A stretch of 64,000 bases of DNA from positions 57,501-121,500 of the forward strand of contig CAUJNA010000489.1 of NCBI GenBank assembly GCA_963377175.1, written 5' to 3'. The notes under the pieces are model-generated. The model ran no database searches. It was not told the origin of the DNA and was given only the letters and a program-made list of their open reading frames with translations. The position numbers and the translations under genes were made by a program. Positions 1 to 11,300 of this stretch are shown here, in pieces (positions within the stretch are counted from its first letter, which is position 1; each line of letters begins with the position of its first letter). Source of the stretch: Effrenium voratum (lineage: Eukaryota; Sar; Dinophyceae; Suessiales; Symbiodiniaceae).

Positions 1-39
1 GCCGAAACGACCAAACGGCTCGGCCCGGAAGAAGAAAAT

Positions 40-275
40 GTGGGCTGTGGTGGTCAAAAATAGGCTCAGTTGCTTTCTGCTCCCCCGCTAAAAGTTTAAC
101 TTTTAGTGGTTTAGTGGAAAACCCATTAGTTGGCAAAAAGTTAAAGTCCTAACAGCCAAGCAAAATGCACCAAAGTAGGAACCCCCAAAATGGGTTGCCC
201 GATCGGTAAGTGGCAACATGGACCCAAACCTGTGGTCTAATTCCTGGTGCCTTAATTTTGACCCACACCCATGTA
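40..275 (+). mobile_element. Family D element split by a family C element
   Basis: The left end of D (GGGCTGTGGTGGTCAAAAA) at 41-60 and its right part (CCCCAAAATGGGTTGCC ... TTTTGACCCACACCCATG) at 175-275 are separated by a family C copy (about 61-170, CTGCTCCCCCGCTAAAAG ... AAAAAGTTAAAGTCC). Family C therefore moved after D here. Confidence 0.7.
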
Positions 276-1449
276 GCCCGGTTTCACTACGCTTCCCCCA
301 AGCAGAAAGGGACCCCCTACAAGGTTGGTTTTTGAAGGGCCTGCTTTTTTGTGGTTTCTCAATGCTTTCCTAAGGGGATAATTACTCTGGATCCCCGCCA
401 TGATTCACTTCAGGCGCACCAATTTGGAGGGGTTGGATGGTTAGGGAAAACCACAAGGAGACCGCCACTTTTGGTGGCATCACCCCTATTTTGACCCATG
501 GATCTGTCTTCCTTTTTTTTCTGGTGAGTACAGATGCAACACCGTGGATGCTCAGTGCTCGCTTCAGCGGGTTGCAAAAAAGCAAACGCACACCTCAAAT
601 CACCGTAAACATTGGACCCACCGAGCCACACATACCGAGCTTGGGAGCTTCCTTCAAATCAATGGGGTGCCAAGGATGGAAGGAGTTGCCTACGGCCCCT
701 GGATTTTGTTTTCTTCCAGTGGTGATAGAGTCCATATAAAACCAACCGGGGCAAACTAACACACACTATTGAGCACATCGAAGACTTTATGCTTTTGGTC
801 GACATCATTTAGGTGAGGATTGAGGTCCACCAACCATTTGGGAAGGTGATATCCGTTCAACATCATGCCCAACCAAACAAATCATGAATGAATGTTATAA
901 ATCTGTGCGGTCAGAGCCTGTTTATCAAAGTGAGAGACTTGGCAACGGCCCAACCTGGGTGTGCGCTTTCCAGGGTACCATTTTTAGGGCTGGGTAGGGA
1001 AATCAACAGGAGGCCAATCACTTTGTGGGTGCCCCTATTTTGAAACAAACCAACATATTGAATGTTGGAAACAAACTGTTCCTTATATTTGGGAAGCACT
1101 TGTGATTGACTTGCAACATCTGCATGTGGGGAATCAACCGGACGAAAACCACTTTGCCAGATGGGTGTGTCTGAAATAGGGGAATCTTCCAGACAGGTGG
1201 TTTCCTGTTCCCTCTAAGCCAACCCCAAGAGTACCCTCAAAAAAAAGACGAGCCCAGATTCTCATCTGGCCTTGCCCTTCACATCCACCAGAATGGCCTG
1301 GCAGATTTCAGCTTCTGGTGGTTTGTATCCCGATGGTTTGGGCGATCTACAGCACCTGATTCCCCACACATCGCCCAAATGCTGGGTTCGTACCCACTTT
1401 CACAGCTTGAAAAGAAAACTGCAGGCGATCCAGGTGCCTCCGATTGAGG

Positions 1450-1483
1450 GTGCACACACACACACAAACAAACAAACAAACAA
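1450..1483 (+). repeat. CA / AAAC tract
   Basis: CACACACACACAAACAAACA units. Confidence 0.9.
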
Positions 1484-1739
1484 CGGGAAACAAATACAAC
1501 ACAACGGCGCAACAAGAAACACGGGGACCAAACGACAAAACTCACACAGACAAAGACATGTAAAGCAAAACAACACCAACATGATGCAAAACAAGACCAC
1601 GCACACACATTTGCAAAATAAATCATGTAGCACATAACCGAGGTCTGACAGACTCAGGACGTAAGCACCCTCCTCAAAAATAAATCAAGTCAAACAACAA
1701 CTCACAGAAGGAAGCGCATGCAACCGCCTCATGCAAAAA

Positions 1740-1867
1740 CAGGGATCCTTACATGAACTACACCTGAACATTGCAACTTGTAAATGGTGGTGTCCAACTT
1801 TATTTTGGTGTTGAAAACGCAACATGCTTCAACTGGTTGCAAAAGGTATTTCTTTTCAGGAGCCCTG
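1740..1867 (+). mobile_element. Family B TIR element, 5-bp target duplication
   Basis: It starts CAGGGATCCTTACAT and ends TTTTCAGGAGCCCTG, with AAAAA on both sides. Internal text (CACCTGAACATTGCAACTTG, GGTGTTGAAAA) matches the copies at 7147, 16909 and 59675. Confidence 0.82.
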
Positions 1868-2327
1868 AAAAAGCACCCCCCTTTGTTCGCACCTGCTTGC
1901 AAAAAGCCAGAAGTTCCCGTGAGTTTCAGTAAGGGGAAAAGTTCAGCTCCAAAAAAAACGGAACCACTTTAGGGGGCAGAGCTTGCAAACCAGCTAGAAA
2001 CGGAAGAGATGGAAACCAGAAACCAGTCGGTTGAAGTGGACCGGCCACATCCGAGAACCTTGCTGCAGGTTCCCCGAATTCCCCTTGCAATCTTTAGGAC
2101 GTCCACTGGCACTTGGCTCCACTTGGCGTGAACTAGTGAATTCTGAGCGGAATCCATTGTCGGAAACGGAGGAACTGTCTTCGGAGCCGGGTTTAGAAGC
2201 AGCACCCGTTTTAGGCTCCAACAAAGCGAGAAAAACACAGGGGAAGCTCGAGCCGGAAAAAAAGAAAGGGACAAACAAGCGGCAGACAGCGCGCCCCGCC
2301 GCCCCGCGGCCGCGGCGCCAACCGCGC

Positions 2328-2399
2328 CTCGCCGTCCTCGTCGTAGAACTCCCCGAGCCGCTCGCCCAGCAAGGTGCGGAGCACGCGAACGGCCTGGCG
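2328..2399 (-). CDS. Charged exon of the membrane-protein gene
   Basis: Twenty-four codons, RQAVRVLRTLLGERLGEFYD followed by EDGE, lie between an AG acceptor and a GC donor. The strong third-position GC bias contrasts with the flanking intron sequence. Confidence 0.55.
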
Positions 2400-5300
2400 C
2401 TTCGCTTTGGCGGGTGGGTGACGGGTGGCGGGGGGCGGGTGGGACCGGGGCTCTCTTGGGCGTGGGCCGTCCATGCAAATGTGCTGGGGAAAAACCAGAA
2501 GCGTGGATTTAACAAGAACCTACCAGAATATGTTCAGTGCCCTTCAGTGCCCTCCAAAAAAGAATCGAGGGCACTGAAAAGAAGCTGGTGCCCTGGATTT
2601 GTTGGCCTCCTTTTTCTCAAAGCCCGAGTGAAAGAGGCTGGCAGCCAACTCTTGGAGACCACTGATCCATTTGCTGTATGCTACGATCGCCACTTTGAGG
2701 ACGGGGTCCTTCTTGGAGGAGAAGCCGGAGCAACGAGGAAATTTGGGGGTCCATGGGCCATTCAGCTCTTGCAGGTTGGGACCAAATCGGGTGCCGGGTT
2801 CCTTTTCGCACCATGATGGGTCTTCTTTTCGTACTGGAGACCCTGCGGCTGTGGCCAAAATCTGGTTGTTCACGAGCTTTGAGGCGCATGCTCATCAGAA
2901 AAATTACTGGGCTGCTCCCCGAGCAGAAAGGCCGATCACCTTTTGCAGCCTGGTGCGATTTGGACATGCCCCTTCGGCCAGCCCTTCGTGCAAAGGTTTG
3001 GCGGGGGGCTGGGCACAATAAAAGTTTGGCGTCAAACAAACTGGTGGAACACTTTTTTGCCATGCACGGTTGCAGAAAATGACAATGCCGCTCAAAAGGG
3101 GTCGAACATGGGTACCAACCATTTAGGGTCCAACCAACAGCAACGGTTTTGTGTCAAAATATGGCCGGCCCACAAAACATGGCTATTTTGTGGCTTCCCT
3201 AATTTCTACCTACCCCAAAAAAGGTCGCCTAAACCAAAAAAACAACCTAGGATCTACCTACCCCAAGAAGAGGATCCTGTAAAGAGGCACCCCACCCCAC
3301 CCCAAACGAGGCGCTCGCTCCAAAGGCCCAATAAAGCCCCAATAAAGCCCCGAGGCTCCGGGCCGGGCTGTCCGTGACGTCCGGGCAGCTGCCGGCCCGG
3401 CGCGCCAGCCGCGAGATGCCTCGAGGCTGTTTTTTGGGTCTACGGGTTTCCCTCGCGTTCTCCGGGTTCAAGGGTTCCCTGAAGTTTTCCGGGTTTCCTG
3501 TTTTTTAACTCACTTGCAGGAAGCACCAAATTAAGAGAAACTAGACCAAAAAGGAGAAACCAAATTAAGGTTCCCCGGGTTCAAACAATATGTCCCGCCA
3601 GTGTCCTTAAGTTCTGCGCAGGTTTCCTTGAGGTTTTCGCGGGGTTCCTTCGAAGCCATCCGCCTCCCCCAAAATCCTGGAAAAGGATGTTTGCTCCAAG
3701 AACCTCACCAACATCCAAAAACCAACATCCAAAAACCTCCCCCAAAAAGCCAACATGATGTTTGCCTCCTCCAACATCCAAAAGCCTCACAGCAGCCCCC
3801 CCCAAAAAAGCCTCCTTTACCAGCACACGGGGCCCAAGGCAACCACTGCTGTTTGGACTTACTGGACCTTGGGAAGATTTCGGACATCAATGGGCAGTTG
3901 TTGAAACCTGGATGCTGGTAGGATTTTTCTATCTTGTTTTGGCGGGTAGCGATTTTAGGGTGGCTTTGAAGGGAAAAAAAAACATCATTTTGAGGCCCTA
4001 GTTCAGACACACGCATATACAGGATATGGACTCTGAACAAATTGGTGGTCGTCCTTTTGCTTTCCTTTGAAACCCACGGCCAAACAGGGGTTCGGTGTGT
4101 CAAAGGTGCTCTTTGAAGGACCAGAAAGCCCGAACTGGTCACATGGGCACATCCTGGCCGACACCTGTACCCCAGGTTTTCCCCCGCCCCCCCCCAAACA
4201 TCCCAACCCCGCAAGGAAAATGCAATGGGCGCCTATGTTTTTTTGTAGCTGATCTTGAAGGGAACCCAACTTCACAAAAGGCTGACCAAGGGATTTGCAC
4301 ACATCTCGGGTCCACTGAAGTGACATCAAAGCAAACTGTGACACGCACTGCCCGGAACAAGCAATGCCCAGGAAAAACTGTACAAACGAATTGCTCCGAC
4401 GAAGACCCAGCGCCCATCTGGGTGCGAACCAAATATTTTTGGCACCCGGTCGACCCGGCGGTCCCCAGCCACCCGGGCCCCAACTGCCCGCTTTTGATGT
4501 CCCCTTTGGCCCCCAGTCAGTCCAAGGAGCAGCTGGTTGCTGGAAAATGGAGTTGTTTCAAGAGACGCCATGCCATGATCGTTTTCAGAAGGCCCCTCAA
4601 GAAATGCCACCTGTCTCCCCCAAAGAAATGCCACATGTAGATGTCCTCCGTGGCCCCCCTCAGGGCTCCATGGGCCAAAAAGAGACAACGCGTTCCTTTC
4701 CCCGAAAGGAACCAAAGGAAAAATGAATCAGGAGTCCCCTGGCCGAGGAAAACTCCTCTTTCCACGTGGTCCTTACCGGCTTTTGTGGAGAGATTTCGAG
4801 ACTTCCCCCTGCTCCCTCAACTGACGGTCTAGGGTCTTCACCTGCAAATCGACCCGATACGCACCCAGCGGGGTTGGGTGGTTAAAACCCTTGGTCTGGT
4901 AGCACGTGGCTTTTTGCACCCCGACTGAAATGAGCAGAACGGAGAACACAAAAAATTGAAAGCGTGCCAACAACAGTTGGCACCAATACTCCTTTTGGTT
5001 CCCCAGAACTTTTGGTTCCCCAGAACTTTTGGTTCCCCAGAACCATAGCCTGGTAACCATTTTTGACCCCAAACCGCCTGTTGGTTCCCCTTTAAAAGGG
5101 CACCCCGTCGGCCAGCGCTTCGGGAGCGTCGCGCCTGCGTACACAAAGACAGTGCCCAAGATCCAGGAGAAGATCCGGGTGTTCACCGGCGCCTGATCGT
5201 TTTCCGTTTCCTGTTTGGCTTCTGAGCAAAGCAGCGCAAGCAGCGTACCCAACCAACCCTCATACCCATTCATCACATCAAAATAAGCAACCATGAAGAG

Positions 5301-8300
5301 AAGGGAGCTCTCCCGTTGCGCGAGGCGCACCCCAAAAAAACAGATATTCACCAGCCACGACCATTTCCTTTAACAACTGTTACACGCCGCGCGCAGAAGT
5401 AACTGGATTGGGCTCGACCACAAGAAGCCAGCTCATCTCCTGAGCTGCGCCATCTGAACCACGCATCTTCGAGGACCCTTGCGCCAAGGACCGGTCAATT
5501 GAAGAAGCAGCTGCTTGACCCACAACGGGGCGAAGCTCATCTCAACGTACCCGAGCCGGTCGCCACCCATCCGGTGGGCACAGCCAAGTCGAGTCTGCAG
5601 TTGCCTGGCTTGGCCCTTGGACAAGTCCAGACGATGACGCCTTGCAATTGCTTGGTCTTGTTACCGCTTCTCTCCGCGCTCTTCACGCTCTCTCGCTCTG
5701 CTTCCGGCATCTCTCGCCTTGGAATGAGAAGCCAGGGGTGTGCCATCTTGCTGACGCCAGCAGTTGAGCAAAGATCCAGGAAACAAAGCCCCCCAGACCA
5801 TCACCCTGCCAAACAATACAAAACAAAACACACCTCCCAAAAGCCCTCTTCATTCCCTAGCGAAGCAAGTCACAAAAACGCAGGGCGCATTTGGAGCCAA
5901 GCTAAATTCACATATATATATATATATACATACATACATATATATATATAGAGACATGTGTCTTTTTGTTGATGGTACTCGTTTTGGTGTGGTTTCAAAG
6001 GGACACAAAGGACAACCATGGACAACCACGCTTGTTCAGACTCCATATCCTAAAAATCACGCGTGTCTCAAAATCTGGGCTCAACATGGTGATTTGTCTT
6101 TTCCCTTTATGTAAACCCCAAAAAGGAGACCCTCTTTCTGTCATGCTACCCTCGATTTCCAGGGCTCCGGGCTCCCAGAAACCCAATCAACCGGAAGCCC
6201 ATGCTGCCCATCATGGCGATGTAGAGCGCCTGCGATCCATACCATACCCATGCGCCCACCCGCCCACAAACCACCCCCCCACCCGCCCACCCACAAACCA
6301 CCCCACAAACGGTTTGTGGCTGGAATGTAGTCTGTTGCCATCTCAGCCTGCCGGGGAGTGTTCCTCGTGAATTCGGGGCTAGGGACATCCACGTTCCAAG
6401 CGATTGGAGCCTGGGACTGGTGGCCTATCGATCAAAAAAGGGCCTAAGTATTTGGAAGGGCTTGGGTCACTTTCAAACCGAATGGCGTCATGCTCATACG
6501 GGTTTACTATCAGGTAACCGCGTTTGCTCTCGAAGAGAACAATGGTAAAAGCGAATGGAGAAGGAACCCACCGACTCCCAGAGATACACGCTCACTCGGG
6601 GTGGTCAAGCGTAAACTAGTTTCAGAGTCATGTTTAGCCAGATCTCAGGCTCGGCGAGCGCTTTTGCGCTGGTGAAGCTGCTGCAACAGCACCACATTGG
6701 GCATGGCATGGACTACCAAACAGCCTGGCTTCATGTGAGTTCCCCAGAACTCCTGGTGAGTTTTACAGTTACCTTGGGAGCTTTACAGAACTCCAAGTAT
6801 GGCTCCCAAAGAATCCCTCTTTCAAAACAAAATTGGGATACCCTCCCACCAGCTAACATGGAAGTGCACAGACCCTGTGGAAAGACCACTTTCCTCTTGG
6901 AAAGGTCCTTTTTGCACTTCCATGTTAGTTGGTGGGAGGGTACCAGCTCCGGGTCCGGCTCCCTGTTAACCAGCTAGGGACATGGAATCCCCCCTTTCCC
7001 CCCCTCTCGACGGTTTTTGGTCGCGTCGATGCCTTCGGCATCAGCCGGTGAGGGGTGTCCAAACTGCCTCGGGCGCAGAGGCTGAAAGCGATGGCCCTCA
7101 GACACCCCAGACGCTAAAAAAATCGATCAATAGCGAGGGCCCTCAGCAGGGATCCTTACATTATACACCTGAACATTGCCTTGTAAATGGTGGTTTCCTT
7201 TTATTTTGGTGGAAAAAGCGATGGTTCAAATGCGCAAAATGTATCTTTTAAGGAGCCCTGCTCAGACAGCCAGGTTTTGAGACCAAGTCAACACCAATTC
7301 CCGGCATGTCGAATGGAGGGGTCTGGTCTTCCATTGAAAGATCCGGGAGCCTCCTGGGACAGGAGAATCTGAGCAAATTAACCTATATCCGGGTGAAGGG
7401 CTATAATTCTGTGACCTCATGCCCTCTTCCGGTGTCCTTTCGAGGAACTTGCGGAATCATGGATTTGTTTTTTCTTCTCTTTTATTGTGCGTGGAGCTTC
7501 TCGTTGTTTAGCTTCAGCCCCGACAGAGTCAAATGGTCAAAACCATCCGCCGGCTCCTGAGGGTTCCTTCCTATTCTTTCCATTGCCATGTCGTTCGTTC
7601 CAAAAAAAAAAAGCGCTAGTGAAAACAGGACCTGTTCTCAGAAAACCCAGCTTACTTGTCCTGTACACAATGAGGGCTGTCCCTCATTAGCAGCCAAATG
7701 GGTTCCAAGGCCGCTCCGAATGCTTCACACTTCCGTTTCGACAGCCCGGCTCCGATTCTGCCCGAAACTGGCGGGATCAACACGTTGATCAAACAAGGCT
7801 TTTGTCCATCAAGATACCCATGTCATGTATGTCTATGTATCAAAATAGGAGGCCTCCAAACATTGATTTCGGTTTTCCTGTTTGCAAGTTTCCCTCTAAA
7901 CCAACCAAGCAGTTGTTCCTCTGAGCGTGACCGTTTTGGAGACATGGGTTACCATACCTCGAGGAAACCGACTATCCTGGTTGCTAAGCCCTGCATGAAT
8001 CGCGGCGCAAACCAATCGACCATTTTCTTCGTTGGAATTCAGACCGCGGCCTCGCCCAAAGCAGCTGCACATCAGGGGTTAACCTTTTATGGCCATGACT
8101 CGCAATGGGCGTGTTTTGTTTCAGGAAACTCCCAAACTGGTGGCTCTCCTTGTTTCCCTTTCCAACCACCAAAATATGTGTACGCCCAAAAAAGACAGAC
8201 CCAAATGAGAACCCAAGCATCATTTGGAAACTGTGCAAAGGTCGTATTCTCCCGGCCTATTTGCTGGCGGGCTTTGGGCGGCGCAAAAGTTTGCGAGAGG

Positions 8301-11300
8301 ACCGCGGCAAAAAAACGGGGCCAACTTGTTCCCAGTCGAAGCCAGCGCCAGATTCCCAGGGGAAACCACGTATTTTTTAAGACCCAAAGCAGGGGGGCTG
8401 GCAAAATCCAAGTATGAGTAATTACGGGAGAAAATCCAGAAAACCCACAGAACTGAAAGAACTGGCTTAGAAAAAACAAGCTCCAATAGAGAGGTACCCT
8501 TTTTTCTGTAGTCTACTTTAGTAGGGGAACCCTCCCCCCAAGGGGCACTACTGGGGGACCTAGGAAAACGAGGCCAAGCGCTTTCTTTTCCCCAACTTGC
8601 AGAGAAAGCCGCTGAAGATCATCTGCATCACAAAGACCTCGGCAGGCCGAAACTCCCCCCCCTCCGCCCCCGCCACCCCCCGAAATCAAAGCCCCCGACA
8701 TCGATTTTTCTCGCCAAAAGTGCGAGATGCCGAGAATCCCAACCCACTGGGACTATCCCCAGACTGCTTCTGGAAAGTGCAATGGGCACTCGAAATGGCA
8801 CTTTTGAGTCACAATCAAAACCCGGTATTAATATGGTCTACCCATCACCATGTAAAGAATTAAGAAGGCGGCCGCAACTATTTCTGGCTGGCACTTCCCC
8901 TTACTAACCTTCATCTACCCAACTTTTCCTTCACGCAAGTCTGTAAACTCTGACTGGCCTCGGAAATGTGTAAACTGCACACCCCCGGACCAACAACTGC
9001 TTTTGTCCCACAAAACCAAAATCCTCTTGGTACTGTCCACAAGGCAGTTGGGGGTGCTGGTAATCACTGGCAAACTCTAAGCTGAAGCCTAAATTCCCTC
9101 TCGAATCTGCAAACTGGCCTCAAGGGTTGTTCAAAACCACCCCTCGGGAGATAAATACGTAGCTTTCCCGAAGAATCAAAGGAACGGCTTTTAGATTCTT
9201 CGTTTCAGTGCATCGCGTGTGTCCCACTAACACCAACTACATATTGTGAACTTCAATGAGTCCCAAACCCAAAAAAAGTGGCTAGAATTGGGTAGATCCA
9301 CAAGCTAGTGACTAAGACCTGCCAGCTACCTACGACCAGCCATGCTCTGGAAGTTGACTGTAGACCAGGGTTGTGGGAAATGACCACTTCTGTGATACAA
9401 CAAAAAGGGCTTCCCAAAGACGAACACCCCATATACAGGGGGAGATTCCCTTGTATCACAGAAGTGGGAATAAACCCCTTGATTTCACAACCCTGCTGTA
9501 GACTGAGGGTGCAAAACAACACTTCCCAGCATTAAACAGGGCGACTGGAGGCACATCGGATCATCCATCCGCACGCGCAGGAAGTTCCAGTCGCAGGGCG
9601 CACTTTTGCACTGGCAAAGTCAAGACGATCGACTTGTCTTCCGAAAGCTGCATTTGGTTTCTTCGCGACGAGTAAACAAATAAACAAAGCAACAAAAAGC
9701 AAAACACCAACTCAAGCGAACTCGTTCGAGAAAGCGGCCACAGCTCCAGCAGTTTAACCACTGCCGTTTAGGAGCACATCCCACCGTCGAAAGCTTTCTC
9801 AGACCCAGGAAAGGCTTCGCTGTGGGTTTGTTTCCATCTTTTTCCCCGAGAAAAGCCATCCAACAAAGGAGATGTCTTTCTCAAAACCGGAATTGGACGC
9901 TGTTCAACTTTAACCTTGAGCAAAACCCATCCAAAAAAAGGTCCACCCTTTCGAGAAGCACCGAACTTTCCACCAAGCCTGAGCCCTGGCCGTGTTTAAC
10001 AGGGGGGCCTGATGGACATGATATTTCACCCACCTGAAATAAGGTGGTTGGAGGGCTATTCCCCAAAGAAACCTTTGGGGTGAGGTCGCGTGAGGTCGTT
10101 ATAATTCACCCGGATGTTTCAAACGGTTGCAAAATGGAGATCTTTTAAGGAGCCCTGTCATATCTCCAGCGTTTCCGGGGCGGCTGACGTGATCCGCCGA
10201 GTAGAGCATCTCCATGAGGTACCTGGCGACGAGCGAATTCCGCGGATGAACCCCTGGAGTGGCCAGCGACAGAATGGGCCAAGAGGGACTGTGCGGTTTT
10301 ACTTTTGGTTCCCTATTGAAACAAACAAAAAACAGGGGGTACCCGTGAAACAATATATATATATATATATGTACGAGTATATATATATATACACATAAAA
10401 AACATGGTTTTACGGTTGGTTCCCTATGGAAACAACCCAAAAACAGGGGTACCGCTGAAAAAAATACAAAACACCATGGTACCTGAAAAAAATACAAAAC
10501 AGGGGTGGTACCCCTGAAAGATTCAAACAAAATGGTTTGGCCCAAAACAAAAGTATCCTCAAACAAAAGACACGCCCAAATGGCTCAACGCCAAGCCCAA
10601 CAAGTGACTGAAGTCCGGGTCCCGGAACTCAGGGAGCGAGACGTATGCAACTAGGTTCTGGTCTTCGAAGGGTTACACGGAACAGGTCCGAAAAAACGGG
10701 TTGCTGAAACTTTCAGCATGCCCAACAAAGAGGTTTGCTTTCCAAGAGGAGATGCCAAAAGGCATGTGGCTTTTCCGGGCTCCATGCTAATCCGCGGAGA
10801 TGGGGGGTATGATGCAGGTATGATGGTGTTTTTCAACCAACAAACATTGCGGAAAAAAACGGAAAAAAAAACTGTCACGCACTGGTGTCGTGGTCGCTTC
10901 TGTTTCCTTAGGAATCCAGAACAAATGCAGAAAAACATCCATGGCCTGCTCCAAGCCTTGACCCCGCAGGGCCGTCAACGGAAACCGCAAAAAGGGAGGG
11001 AGAGCGCTCTCCAAACAGCGCGTGTTCGAGCGCCTAAACCATGGGGAATCAAATATGTGGCACTACTTCCCTGCAAAATGCAAGCAACCTTCTTTCGATG
11101 CCATCTGCAATTGTTACGATGCCCAAAAGCTGAACTAGGCATCTTCAAGTAGAGGGTCTTCATTGTGGTGAGCTCGTTTTATCCCCAGCGCGGCATATAG
11201 GTGCCTCGTCTAAAATGGTGTTCGAACTTTCTTGTGGTTTCCCTTCCAACACCCACCAAAAAAGGGTACGCAGCCTCAAACAACACCGGCCCCATACTGT

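Larger units (their letters stand above)
1..2327. other. Non-coding stretch at the low-coordinate edge
   Basis: It holds the D/C nested elements (40-275), degenerate repeats with TGTGTCT...AAATAGGGG motifs (about 990-1260), a CA tract and a family B element. I see no convincing exon; it is intron or the 3' flank of the membrane-protein gene. Confidence 0.6.

Noticed and set aside
1279..1635. Cys/Val/Phe-rich minus-strand frame of 118 codons
   Set aside because: It is generated by the CA/AAAC-rich tract and has no splice or codon support.
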